From: DATGEP01 sp035310125
GTDB lineage: Bacteria; Chloroflexota; Ktedonobacteria; Ktedonobacterales; JADMIN01
NCBI GenBank assembly: GCA_035310125.1
Contig: DATGEP010000177.1
Coordinates: 1 to 62,925 of the forward strand
Reading direction: 5' to 3'
Length of the DNA: 62,925 nucleotides
Positions 13,108 through 20,708 of this stretch are shown here, piece by piece (position 1 is the stretch's first letter; the number at the start of each line of letters is the position of its first letter). The notes under the pieces are model-generated. The model did no database searches, was not told the origin of the DNA, and was given only the letters and a program-made list of their open reading frames with translations. The translations under genes and the position numbers were made by a program.

Positions 13108-13953
13108 CTAGCTGGCGCTCGCCGGTTGGCGCGGCTGCATGCCGTCCGTGCCAAGCATGGTGATGCGCTCGTGGGATAGCTCAGAGTTCGGAATGGAAAT
13201 CTGACCGGCTCCCGTGTCCACAACCGTCGTATTCAGATCATGCCGCAACACGGTCCCAGTATGCTGACCAATCTGCACTCGCTGGCCCGGCTGAAGCATG
13301 CTCCCCGACGACATACCTGAAAGCAGGCCGCGAGCCGCATCCACGCCGCCCAGCCCGAACGCCAGGCCGCCCGCGATAGCCAGCATGCCTACGAACGCCG
13401 CGAACAGGATGAAGATCATGTTCGGCGCAACGTTGAGCTGTGTCAGCGCGGAAAGCACAGCGAAGATCAGGATGGCCCACCGCGCGGCGGTCGCCAGCAA
13501 TGGCGCGGCGGCAAGGCCGGCCCCACCCGCGGCGCCGCGCACCACATCAGCCACGATATTAGCGATCAGGGCGCCAATCACCACAATCAGCACCGCCGCG
13601 AAGACATTGGGCAGGTAGCCGAGAATTGCGTTGACGTAGCCAGTGATCTGCACCAGCTCCAGCGCATTCAGCGCCATCTCGACGAAGAACAGGAAGATCC
13701 ACCAGAAGGCTACTACCGCCAGCACGCGAGCCGCGTCCATCTGCGTCCCGGCCATCTGCAAGAACCGCGTGATGCCGGCTCGGTCGGCCACTCTATCGAA
13801 ATGGAGCGCGCGCAAGCCCTTGGTGAGACCCGTCCGAACAAGGCGGGCAATGATATACCCCACGATCAACAGAATCGCTGCGTTGACGATGCGCGGCAGA
13901 AACGCCAACACCGTGTTGAGCAGGTTCAATAGTGTGTCGGTGACGCTCGTCAT
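13108..13953 (-). CDS. Small-conductance mechanosensitive channel-like membrane protein
   Basis: Predicted inner-membrane channel of the MscS-like superfamily, 281 residues. Several hydrophobic segments are visible: about residues 15-40, 75-100, 105-140 and 150-205. The last is rich in Ala and Gly (FVGMLAIAGGLAFGLGG), as in the pore-lining helix of MscS relatives. After it comes a short soluble beta domain (PGQRVQIGQHTGTV, then ISIPNSELS), also typical of MscS. Such proteins release solutes on hypo-osmotic shock, although members with this short tail may serve other roles. The start has GGAGGAG upstream. A DUF2382 stress-type gene lies upstream on the same strand. Confidence 0.85.
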   Translation of the reverse strand: MTSVTDTLLNLLNTVLAFLPRIVNAAILLIVGYIIARLVRTGLTKGLRALHFDRVADRAGITRFLQMAGTQMDAARVLAVVAFWWIFLFFVEMALNALELVQITGYVNAILGYLPNVFAAVLIVVIGALIANIVADVVRGAAGGAGLAAAPLLATAARWAILIFAVLSALTQLNVAPNMIFILFAAFVGMLAIAGGLAFGLGGVDAARGLLSGMSSGSMLQPGQRVQIGQHTGTVLRHDLNTTVVDTGAGQISIPNSELSHERITMLGTDGMQPRQPASAS

Positions 13954-14065
13954 GACCTAACTCCTCCGTACGCTCCAGCATCACCGGTTACACATGCTCA
14001 ACCGGGCTGGCGCACCAGACCTGAAAGACGCCAACTACGCACAGAGACCAGAACGCTTCCGGCCA

Positions 14066-14635
14066 CTAAGAATCGGCTGGCGGCCGCGCTTCTTCGCTGC
14101 CAGTCAGCGGCACACTACCGCGCTGATCTTGTCCCTCGATGTGGGCACGCTCGTTGCGTGCGGTACCACTGAAGCGCTGTTGCTCTGTCACTTGCTGTTT
14201 GTGTATGTGAATCTCGTCGCCCACGCGCGCACGTTTTTCAGTCATCACCTCCTCACCCATGACAGGCACTTCGATGTCCTGCTCCTGGAAGGCATCAGGC
14301 CCAACCGGCTGGCCGGCGCCCCGCGCTGGCACTCGCTCCACAGTGACTTCCTCGCGTGTGACCGGCACATTGATGGACTGCGTTTCCTCGACGATATCCG
14401 TATGAGCGGGCACGCGACCCGCCTCGTTCCGTGGGGTCTTTCGCGCGATTAGCTCCTCCTCATGCACAGGAACCGTTGTATCACCGTCACGAGCAGGCGT
14501 CGTATGGGCACCGCGCTGGTCCACGTTTGGAGTAGTGCCAGCCTTCTCACCCGCGGCATCGAAGGCCGGAGCGCCTTTGATGAACCGCCGGCCAGCCTTG
14601 CGGCCGGGTTCAGGAGCGCTGGTGTTATCAAGCAT
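14066..14635 (-). CDS. DUF2382 (YsnF/AvaK-type) stress protein
   Basis: A hydrophilic, charged protein of about 189 residues when started at ATG 14635, which has AAAGGA 10 nt upstream. An in-frame GTG at 14704 would add 23 residues. Two related segments carry the DUF2382 pattern: VPVHEEELIARK, then VPVTREEVTVERVP and VPVMGEEVMTEKRARV. The family is widespread in desiccation- and stress-tolerant bacteria, and its molecular role is unknown. The N-terminal 60 residues and the C-terminus look disordered. It lies 112 nt upstream of the MscS-like gene on the same strand, so the two may share osmotic or envelope-stress control (inference). Confidence 0.85.
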   Translation of the reverse strand: MLDNTSAPEPGRKAGRRFIKGAPAFDAAGEKAGTTPNVDQRGAHTTPARDGDTTVPVHEEELIARKTPRNEAGRVPAHTDIVEETQSINVPVTREEVTVERVPARGAGQPVGPDAFQEQDIEVPVMGEEVMTEKRARVGDEIHIHKQQVTEQQRFSGTARNERAHIEGQDQRGSVPLTGSEEARPPADS

Positions 14636-15035
14636 TTTTCGCGGATCCTTTCCCGTCTGAGCACACTCATCAAGAACACAAGGGTCCAGAAGATCGTGCT
14701 TCACAAGCGTGGAACGTCATATCCCACCATCGGCAAAAAAAGACTGCGCAAGAGACATGCCAACAGTACAACGGAGGAGGAGCTTGGTAACCAGCAGCGG
14801 CAGGCTGGCGGCGCTGTCATGTGTGCGCTCTCACCGATGCCGTGCAATATGCGAGTCAAGCTTGTAGATGCGAGTAGGCCTCACATATGCATTGAAATAG
14901 CGGGTGCGCACCAACACATGTGGATGCTCGCTTGTCAGAACATCTGGCCACGCACGGAATGGTAGGACTATAGTACCCCTCCTATATGCGGTTTCCAGCC
15001 ATTTGCGATATCCGACGAACATTTGGTAGAATGTG

Positions 15036-15066
15036 CCACGAAGTCCGAGAAATTCGGACTTCGTGG
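15036..15066 (+). repeat. 13-bp perfect hairpin upstream of hup
   Basis: CCACGAAGTCCGA (15036-15048) and TCGGACTTCGTGG (15054-15066) pair perfectly around a 5-nt loop. It lies about 90 nt upstream of the predicted hup -10 box. It may end an unseen upstream transcript or bind a regulator as DNA. Confidence 0.5.
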
Positions 15067-15151
15067 GTTGGCCGGCGTGTAACTGCTGAGATAGAATCAC
15101 CTATCTGGCGAACGCTTTCAGCATCGCACGCATGCTCTCAGCCCAGGCACG

Positions 15152-15160
15152 TGCTATACT
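15152..15160 (+). promoter_or_regulatory. Extended -10 promoter element of hup
   Basis: TGCTATACT fits an extended -10 box (TG-N-TATACT). The -35 region is weak, as is usual for this class. The start would be near 15167, leaving an approximately 120-nt leader before the hup ATG. Confidence 0.5.
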
Positions 15161-15285
15161 CGCACCTAGCGAGTCCGTTCGTGGGACGTGTCGGGACGGT
15201 GTCTGGATCCGCTTCTGGCCGTCGAAGGTTGATACGTTGGCGAGCATCGCGTGAGATGCTCGCGCGATCAGGAGGAGACGAGACC

Positions 15286-15627
15286 ATGCCAGTCGGTCGA
15301 CAGGACCTCATCAAGAAGGTGGCCGCCAAGGCGAACAAGAGCGCCAAGGAGACCACGGAATTCGTCAACGCGACGCTCGACGCAATCCGCGACTCCCTCA
15401 AAGAGGGCGAGGCGGTTCGGCTCGTAGGCTTTGGAGTGTTCTCGGTGAAGGACACGGCGCCTAGCGTCCGTGTGAACCCGCAGACACGCCAGAAAATCAA
15501 CGTGCCCGCTCGCAAACGTGTGAAATTCACTCCGGGCAAGGAGCTGAATGACGCCGTTGCGACCGAGAAGCCACATGCGGCGGCCACCCATACGGCCGCA
15601 CACGCGCCCGCAAAGGGCAAGAAGTAA
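15286..15627 (+). CDS. hup: HU-family DNA-binding protein
   Basis: A histone-like nucleoid protein that bends DNA as a dimer. The first 90 residues follow HU: QDLIKKVAAKA, the GEAVRLVGFGVFSV segment, and the beta-arm VNPQTRQKINVPA with its tip proline. A 20-residue Ala/His/Lys-rich tail (ATHTAAHAPAKGKK) extends past the usual end and may add DNA contacts. The ATG at 15286 has GGAGGAG upstream. A longer in-frame reading back to 14986 has no HU homology and is rejected. A perfect GC hairpin follows the stop. The gene is single and convergent with the reductase at 15759. Confidence 0.95.
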   Translation: MPVGRQDLIKKVAAKANKSAKETTEFVNATLDAIRDSLKEGEAVRLVGFGVFSVKDTAPSVRVNPQTRQKINVPARKRVKFTPGKELNDAVATEKPHAAATHTAAHAPAKGKK

Positions 15628-15671
15628 GCGGTAACATGCGCTGGTAGTCACTACTGGCGCATACCTGAAAG

Positions 15672-15701
15672 CAGGCCCGTGGGAAGCTTCCCACGGGCCT
15701 G
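15672..15701. terminator. Perfect 30-nt palindrome between convergent hup and acuI-like genes
   Basis: CAGGCCCGTGGGAAG is followed directly by its exact complement (15672-15686 and 15687-15701). It lies 45 nt after hup and 58 nt after the convergent reductase gene, so it probably ends transcription in both directions. It lacks a T-run. Confidence 0.7.
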
Positions 15702-15758
15702 TTACGTTGGCTGCGCAGCGCATCACATGCCAGTATCTTGCTCGCCCGCGCGGGGAAA

Positions 15759-16754
15759 TCAGGCGTTCACGTCAATGACGATGTGTCCGCGCACTCGCGC
15801 CTCAAAAATCTGCCGCGCGAGGCTGGGCACCTCTGCCAGCGTATGCAGGCTCATCGTGCGCTGTATATCTTCCTGTGGCAGGATCTGCGTGATGCGTGCC
15901 CAGGCTTTGCGGCGCAGCTCGATGGGAACGGGCAGGGAGTTGATACCCAGGAGATTGACGCCGCGCAGAATGAACGGCAGCACGGATGTGTTCAGCGCAA
16001 GTCCACCCGCGTTGCCACACGCCGCGACGCTGGCATTGGGCGCGAGCGTGCGAATGACACCCGCCAGGGTATCGCCACCCACCGAATCTACGGCTCCGGC
16101 CCAGCGGGCTGATCCCATCGGGCCGCCCGGCGCGCTTAGCTCGTCGCGCGCAATGATGTGTTGGGCGCCCAGTGATCGCAGATATTCATGCTCCTCTGGC
16201 CGGCCTGTAGCGGCGGTGACCGCATATCCCAGGCGAGCGAGGAGAGCGACGGCCATGCTGCCGACGCCACCGGAGGCGCCTGTCACAAGCACGTCTCCAC
16301 CCGCGCCAGGTGTCAATCCATGATCTTCGAGCGCCTGCACACACAGCATCGCCGTAAAGCCCGCCGTCCCGACGGCCATGGCGTCCAACGTGCTGAGCGC
16401 ATCGGGGATCTTTACCAGCCACCCGCTCTTGACGCGCGCGCGCTGCGAGAACCCACCCCAATGCTGCTCGCCCACGCCCCATCCGGTCAGTACGACGCGA
16501 TCGCCGGGCGCGAAATCGGGCGACTGCGACTCCGCGACGGTGCCGGAGAAATCAATGCCCGGCACCATTGGATAGCTCCGGACAACCTTGTTTTTGCCGA
16601 GTACGGCGAGGCCATCCTTATAGTTCAGCCCGGAGTATTCGATCGCGACGAGCACGTCACCCGGCGGCAGAGCATCCTGCTGGAGCGTTTCGATATTGGG
16701 ATGGACCTGCCCATCACGCTCGGTGAGCAGCAGCGCCTTGAAGGTATCTGGCAT
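15759..16754 (-). CDS. acuI: AcuI/YhdH-type medium-chain reductase (acryloyl-CoA or quinone reductase)
   Basis: A zinc-free NADPH-dependent oxidoreductase of the medium-chain dehydrogenase/reductase family, 331 residues from ATG 16754 (AGGAAAGGGG upstream). Family marks are YSGLNYKDGLAV, PMVPGIDFSGTV, GWGVGEQHWGGFSQ and the nucleotide-binding VTGASGGVGSMAV. The C-terminal GINSLPVP...RRKAWARI pattern is the part that points to YhdH/AcuI. AcuI reduces acryloyl-CoA, detoxifying it during DMSP or 3-hydroxypropionate metabolism, but the true substrate here cannot be read from sequence. It is a lone gene, convergent with hup. Confidence 0.9.
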   Translation of the reverse strand: MPDTFKALLLTERDGQVHPNIETLQQDALPPGDVLVAIEYSGLNYKDGLAVLGKNKVVRSYPMVPGIDFSGTVAESQSPDFAPGDRVVLTGWGVGEQHWGGFSQRARVKSGWLVKIPDALSTLDAMAVGTAGFTAMLCVQALEDHGLTPGAGGDVLVTGASGGVGSMAVALLARLGYAVTAATGRPEEHEYLRSLGAQHIIARDELSAPGGPMGSARWAGAVDSVGGDTLAGVIRTLAPNASVAACGNAGGLALNTSVLPFILRGVNLLGINSLPVPIELRRKAWARITQILPQEDIQRTMSLHTLAEVPSLARQIFEARVRGHIVIDVNA

Positions 16755-16982
16755 ATCTGTCCCCTTTCCTGTTGGTGCATCCACAGTCGCGGGCTCTCAG
16801 GCTCCCCAGCCAGCCGCCCATGCGAGCCGCATAGCCCTTAGCACGATGCCTCTGTATGTGACTTATACCACGGCCCGGACAGCGAAAGAAGCATGCGGTA
16901 TACGCGCCGGCATAGCCGGTCCATATACGACGCGAAGGATGAGCTACCGCCCCAGATGTGATACACTGCGGGCAATCAACCT

Positions 16983-17071
16983 GGGGCGGTGGTGGAATGG
17001 CAGACACAGCGGACTTAAAATCCGCTGCCGGACAACCCGGCGTGAGGGTTCGAGTCCCTCCCGCCCTACCA
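16983..17071 (+). tRNA. tRNA-Leu (anticodon TAA)
   Basis: The acceptor arm GGGGCGG pairs with CCGCCCT (first pair G-U). The anticodon loop is CTTAAAA with anticodon TAA. There is a long variable arm typical of class II tRNAs (Leu/Ser). The T arm carries GGTTCGAGTCC, and the 3' ACCA is encoded. Confidence 0.95.
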
Positions 17072-17419
17072 ACAAATCGTGACAACAACAATGAATGCAG
17101 TGCTCAAAGCGCGGACATACCCCTCACGACCCAAGCCGAGCTGCTGATCCGGCATTTCATGCCGACTTGCGCCGAAGGATGAATGCGTTGCGGAGCCCTG
17201 GCTTTCTTCGTCACCCATCTGACAATCACACCGACGAGAGCGAGAAGAGCGGCAAAGGCAATGGGGCCAACCGTCGAGGCCATCCACGGCAGGATGCGCA
17301 CGATCGCCAAGCGGATGGATGAGCCGGCGCCGCGAGCCTTCCTTGATCAGCTCGTCGCACTCTACTCTGTTCGGCCTTCTTATGACACGTTCGTGACACC
17401 CCCTCTCTGCGCATGTTTC
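17072..17419. other. Gap after tRNA-Leu, one weak small-protein candidate
   Basis: On the minus strand 17104-17310 encodes up to 68 residues. Its N-terminal half could be one membrane helix (STVGPIAFAALLALVGVIV, then WVTKKAR). It would start at TTG or an internal ATG with no clear Shine-Dalgarno, so it stays a candidate. I see nothing else. Confidence 0.3.
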
Positions 17420-17448
17420 TTGACGCTGACTGGATGATTCGCTACACT
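17420..17448 (+). promoter_or_regulatory. Predicted promoter of the 17511 gene
   Basis: TTGACG (17420-17425) and TACACT (17443-17448) are exactly 17 nt apart. The predicted start is near 17455, 56 nt before the ATG. Confidence 0.65.
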
Positions 17449-17510
17449 GGCCGCATTCATCTAATGCTTGACACTCCAGGCCAATCAGGCAGGAGAAAGG
17501 GCCGGAATCT

Positions 17511-18560
17511 ATGTCGGCGCCAATACTCATAGCCATTGTAGTGTTGATCGTGATCGGCGTTGTCGGTGGTCTGCTCCTCAGGAGCACACAGCAGCGTCGC
17601 GAGATGCGCCAGCGACTCCAAGAGTATCAATCGTTCTCACCACAGGATCAGTCCGCTGCTCCTCCAATGGCATCTCCCCTGTCACCAGCTCCGCACCCCT
17701 TCTCGACGAGCGCGACGCATAGTGTGCGTACCAAGGGTGGAGCTACCCCCTGGGAGCCGGCTGCGCCAGACCTGTGGCCGCCAACAGTTTCTTCGGGCGG
17801 GGAAACCGGGATGGGAGGTTCCTCGCCCATTCCTGGCACATTGTTGCCACCGCCCTCGTCGCCAATGCCCTCCTCATATCCAACCTATTCAACCTATCCA
17901 ACCTATCCCGCGCCCTCACCATACCCCGCGTCCTCACCATACCCCGCGTCGCCACTATCCCCGCGAGCACCGGTGTCGCCACCAAACGCATCCTTCGGGT
18001 CCGGATGGCCATCACCAGCTCCTTCCTGGCCTTCCTCATCAGGGGCGCCAGCAATGCGGCCACCTCTGAGTGGACTCGCCCGTCAATATCAGGATCGCGT
18101 CTCAGTCCGCTACGATCCGTCCGTTGATGCGCTCCAACTGCAGTTCGATAATTGCCGCATGCATTCGGCTGAAGAAGTCAAAGCCGCGTTCGACGCCCTG
18201 GAGGCGCAGGTAGCCGACGTCCTGGCACATATCGGGCGCGGGCGCTGCGCCCTGCTCGTAGATATCGCCGGACTCGATATTGGTGACGGGAGCACACAGG
18301 ATTGGGGTCGGGCGCTGCGATACTTCCTCGGCCAGTTTTGTGTGCAGACCAGCGCCGATCACTTTCTCATCGCCCGCTATAATTCGCGTGCCGCGACGGA
18401 TCAATTATCCCCCGCGGACATCCAGAACGCCGTAACCAGCATCCAGATCATGACGGAGGCGGCCATCCAGGGCTTTCGCAGCAACATCGTGCGCTCCCGT
18501 GAGGAGGCTGTGGCGTTGATCCTCCGCCTGCGGCAACTGGCGCAGATAAGCGGATACTGA
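17511..18560 (+). CDS. Membrane-anchored protein with Pro/Ser linker and unfamiliar C-terminal domain
   Basis: 349 residues. An N-terminal helix (LIAIVVLIVIGVVGGLLL, residues 5-22) anchors it, followed by a short basic stretch. Residues 40-190 are a low-complexity linker rich in Pro, Ser and Tyr, with repeats such as YPTYSTYPTYP and PYPASSPYPAS. The C-terminal 150 residues look folded and include LLVDIAGLDIG, WGRALRYFLGQFC, LIARYNSR and SREEAVALIL. The same order of motifs occurs in the protein at 19887-20435, so the two share a domain. The layout is loosely like STAS/SpoIIAA-like modules, but I do not recognise it. Its own promoter and AGGAGAAAGG Shine-Dalgarno are clear. Confidence 0.85.
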   Translation: MSAPILIAIVVLIVIGVVGGLLLRSTQQRREMRQRLQEYQSFSPQDQSAAPPMASPLSPAPHPFSTSATHSVRTKGGATPWEPAAPDLWPPTVSSGGETGMGGSSPIPGTLLPPPSSPMPSSYPTYSTYPTYPAPSPYPASSPYPASPLSPRAPVSPPNASFGSGWPSPAPSWPSSSGAPAMRPPLSGLARQYQDRVSVRYDPSVDALQLQFDNCRMHSAEEVKAAFDALEAQVADVLAHIGRGRCALLVDIAGLDIGDGSTQDWGRALRYFLGQFCVQTSADHFLIARYNSRAATDQLSPADIQNAVTSIQIMTEAAIQGFRSNIVRSREEAVALILRLRQLAQISGY

Positions 18561-18651
18561 GAGTTCGTAGATGCGCGATGGGACGCGGGAGGCTCCGCCC
18601 GATGGAGGCCACATGGCATCCGCGACCTCCGATACGACCACGTGAGGTCCA

Positions 18652-19689
18652 TCAGGCCGTCCGCCGGCCATACGCGACGTGAATGGGCCAACGCACCTCA
18701 TGAGCACTGAGCTCACGTTCAGCTTGCCGCAGCAGATCAGCATGGATGCTGGCATCAGCCCACCCGCGCGCGATGACCTGGGGAGCGAGGGTGCGGCGCG
18801 CCTCCAGCCAGTTGCGTGCGGCACGGGCACTCAACTGGCCAGCAGCGCCGTCCAACCGCCCCAACGCGAGCGGAAGATTGTACGCATGAACACTGGCGGG
18901 ATCCAGCCCGCTCGTAGCGCGGAGCAGGTCGCCTACGCGCGCGTTCATGGCGAGCTCGATGTCGCGCTGGGCGCCGAGCGCATCCGTAAAGTCCTGCAAG
19001 CGGCGGAGAGCGGGACAGCTCGCCGGGATATCCTCGACTGGTCCGCCTTCCATGCATTCCAGCCAGCCGCCTGGCGCGGTCACCCGCGCAAGCTCGGCCA
19101 GCGCCACCGGCCAGAGTCCGCGTGGGAGCGCCGCGCCTAACATGCGCTGATGCACGAGATAAAACGCGCCGTCGGCAAACGGGAGACCCGCCACCAGGTT
19201 GCCGGCAACAAAGATCGCCCGCGCTGGCGGAATGAACGCCGCGGTCGGAGAGGCGGGGGCGACGAGGTCCACGCCAATGCCGATTGCCTGTGGCCACTCC
19301 TGGAGCACATCGCGCAGCCAGTATCCGTCGCCGCACCCGACATCGAGGATCCTGGCGCCGACTGGAAGGGGACAGGCGGACATCGCCGCGAGGTGATGGT
19401 TTCCCAGGGCCTCATAGAACATCCAGTGCTGCTGCTCCTGGCGGACGGCCTCGGCAGCCGTGCGGTCGAGGAGGTAGTAACTGGGCGCAGTGCGCGTGGC
19501 GGGCTCATCTTCGACATCTACCACATCCGTTCCTACCGTCTGTATGTCTGTGGTTTCGCCCGCGAGCGCGCTGACGGGTGAGTCAGCCGAGTCTGCTAAC
19601 CCAGCAAGCTCTGAGACATCAGCCGGAGGAGTGGGGGACTCAGCGAATGGGGCGTGAGACGGGAGATCGTTCGACGGTAGAGTTGACAT
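18652..19689 (-). CDS. Class I SAM-dependent methyltransferase
   Basis: 345 residues from ATG 19689 (GGAAAAGGA upstream). The first 65 residues are acidic, Ser/Pro-rich and probably disordered. The Rossmann core starts at about residue 110 with ARILDVGCGDG (113-123), the SAM-binding motif I. An acidic loop (IGVDLVAP) and a post-I segment ending in APGGWLECMEG follow, in the Methyltransf_11/25 style. The substrate is unknown. It is convergent with the anchored protein at 17511 and lies downstream, on the same strand, of the related-domain protein at 20435 and the halogenase-like flavoenzyme, so it may act in the same pathway (inference). Confidence 0.88.
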   Translation of the reverse strand: MSTLPSNDLPSHAPFAESPTPPADVSELAGLADSADSPVSALAGETTDIQTVGTDVVDVEDEPATRTAPSYYLLDRTAAEAVRQEQQHWMFYEALGNHHLAAMSACPLPVGARILDVGCGDGYWLRDVLQEWPQAIGIGVDLVAPASPTAAFIPPARAIFVAGNLVAGLPFADGAFYLVHQRMLGAALPRGLWPVALAELARVTAPGGWLECMEGGPVEDIPASCPALRRLQDFTDALGAQRDIELAMNARVGDLLRATSGLDPASVHAYNLPLALGRLDGAAGQLSARAARNWLEARRTLAPQVIARGWADASIHADLLRQAERELSAHEVRWPIHVAYGRRTA

Positions 19690-19886
19690 GCGCTGTTGTC
19701 CTTTTCCTTCCACATTCCACACGCGCCACCATTCTCGATGTTCTATCTGGCAGCATAACTAGCCGAGGCAATGCTGGCCCCTACCGGCACTATACCCTGC
19801 TCATCCAGCGATACCTGTGACGCACGGCGAGAGAGTGGTGAGGACGCGTACCAGACATGGCCCGTCCTCACCAAGATTTGCCAGCG

Positions 19887-20435
19887 TCACTCTGACGAAG
19901 GGATGCTGGGGGGACTGCCTGGTGACGAGCGGCTGAAAGCCTGCATGCGCAGGTTCCACAAGATGGAGAGCGCCTCATCCCGCGACTCGGCAACATTCGG
20001 TTGGAAGCCCGCAAGCTGGCCCTGCTCGGCGAGAAGGCGCTTAAACGTTCCGACCATTGACGGGGTATTGCTCGTCGAAAAGACGGGCGCGTGGTTGTAG
20101 CGCGCGGCAAGGTGTTGGCCGGCAACTACCTGCAAACAATACTCGTCCAGAAACGCCCGCAAGGCGCGACCCCATAGCGGACGAATCGGGTCATTCATGG
20201 CCAGTGAGTAGACGTCGGTCAGGATCGCCGCACGGGGCTGCTGCGCGGCGACCAGACAACCGCGAACCTTCTGCCCCAGCACCTGGAAGGCGATCCCAAC
20301 ATCGGGTGGGTCCACCATGAGACACCCTTGAAACCATATGCTGACGACGAACAGCCGAGTTCGGGTACTCGCCTCCTCGTCAAATGCCGCGAAAATCGCG
20401 CGAGTAAAGAATCCGGCCGCAACCTGTTCTGCCAT
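19887..20435 (-). CDS. Soluble protein sharing the C-terminal domain of the 17511 protein
   Basis: 182 residues from ATG 20435, chosen because GGAGGGAGCTGGAG lies directly upstream; the longer frame to 20582 has no signal. The ordered motifs ILTDVYSLAM, WGRALRAFLDEYC, LAARYN and SRDEALSIL match, in the same spacing, the motifs LLVDIAGLDI, WGRALRYFLGQFC, LIARYN and SREEAVALIL of the 17511 protein. Unlike that paralogue it has no membrane helix or linker. The function is unknown. Either protein could be a scaffold or regulator, the one at the membrane and this one in the cytoplasm (inference). A (CTCGTCG)x3 tandem repeat lies just upstream at 20469-20489. Confidence 0.8.
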   Translation of the reverse strand: MAEQVAAGFFTRAIFAAFDEEASTRTRLFVVSIWFQGCLMVDPPDVGIAFQVLGQKVRGCLVAAQQPRAAILTDVYSLAMNDPIRPLWGRALRAFLDEYCLQVVAGQHLAARYNHAPVFSTSNTPSMVGTFKRLLAEQGQLAGFQPNVAESRDEALSILWNLRMQAFSRSSPGSPPSIPSSE

Positions 20436-20468
20436 ATCTCCAGCTCCCTCCGCAGCCGCCAAATAGCA

Positions 20469-20489
20469 CTCGTCGCTCGTCGCTCGTCG
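20469..20489. repeat. Three tandem CTCGTCG units
   Basis: Three perfect copies of a 7-bp unit lie 34 nt upstream of the start of the 19887-20435 gene. This could be slippage-prone sequence within its promoter or leader region. Confidence 0.6.
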
Positions 20490-20649
20490 CCGCAGCACGC
20501 GGCTCGGAGCATCTGCCACACCCACCGTTGTGGCTCGCCATCGCCAGATACCATCGAGACAACCCGCCATGCCAATCATCATCTGCCGGTTCGCGACGGG
20601 GTGAATAGGACGAACCCGCAGCGCGTCTACGTGGATCCTGATCGAAGTC

Positions 20650-20687
20650 CGATCCCAATGCGGCCTCTCGCGGCTGCATTGGGATCG
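20650..20687 (-). terminator. 12-bp hairpin after the halogenase-like gene
   Basis: CGATCCCAATGC (20650-20661) and GCATTGGGATCG (20676-20687) pair perfectly around 14 nt, 21 nt after the 20709 stop. There is no T-run. Confidence 0.65.
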
Positions 20688-20708
20688 CTCACCGCATCAA
20701 TAAATCGC

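Larger units (their letters stand above)
14636..15285. other. 650-nt gap upstream of hup, mostly non-coding
   Basis: The gap includes a 13-bp hairpin (15036-15066) and the hup promoter. One minus-strand frame (14831-15100, about 89 residues, Tyr/Phe-rich) looks somewhat protein-like. It has no Shine-Dalgarno and overlaps the hairpin, so I do not call it a gene. It could be a decayed remnant. Confidence 0.4.

Noticed and set aside
14831..15100. 89-residue Tyr/Phe-rich minus-strand frame upstream of hup
   Set aside because: It starts at GTG without a Shine-Dalgarno, overlaps a perfect hairpin, and matches no family. I describe it in the gap entry instead.
17066..17587. 173-residue minus-strand frame overlapping the tRNA end and the 17511 gene start
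   Set aside because: It overlaps the tRNA-Leu 3' end and the start of a well-supported gene, and it has a Cys/Arg/Ser-rich shadow composition.
20469..20489. Possible CRISPR or VNTR locus from the CTCGTCG repeats
   Set aside because: Only three 7-bp units without spacers; a simple tandem repeat.
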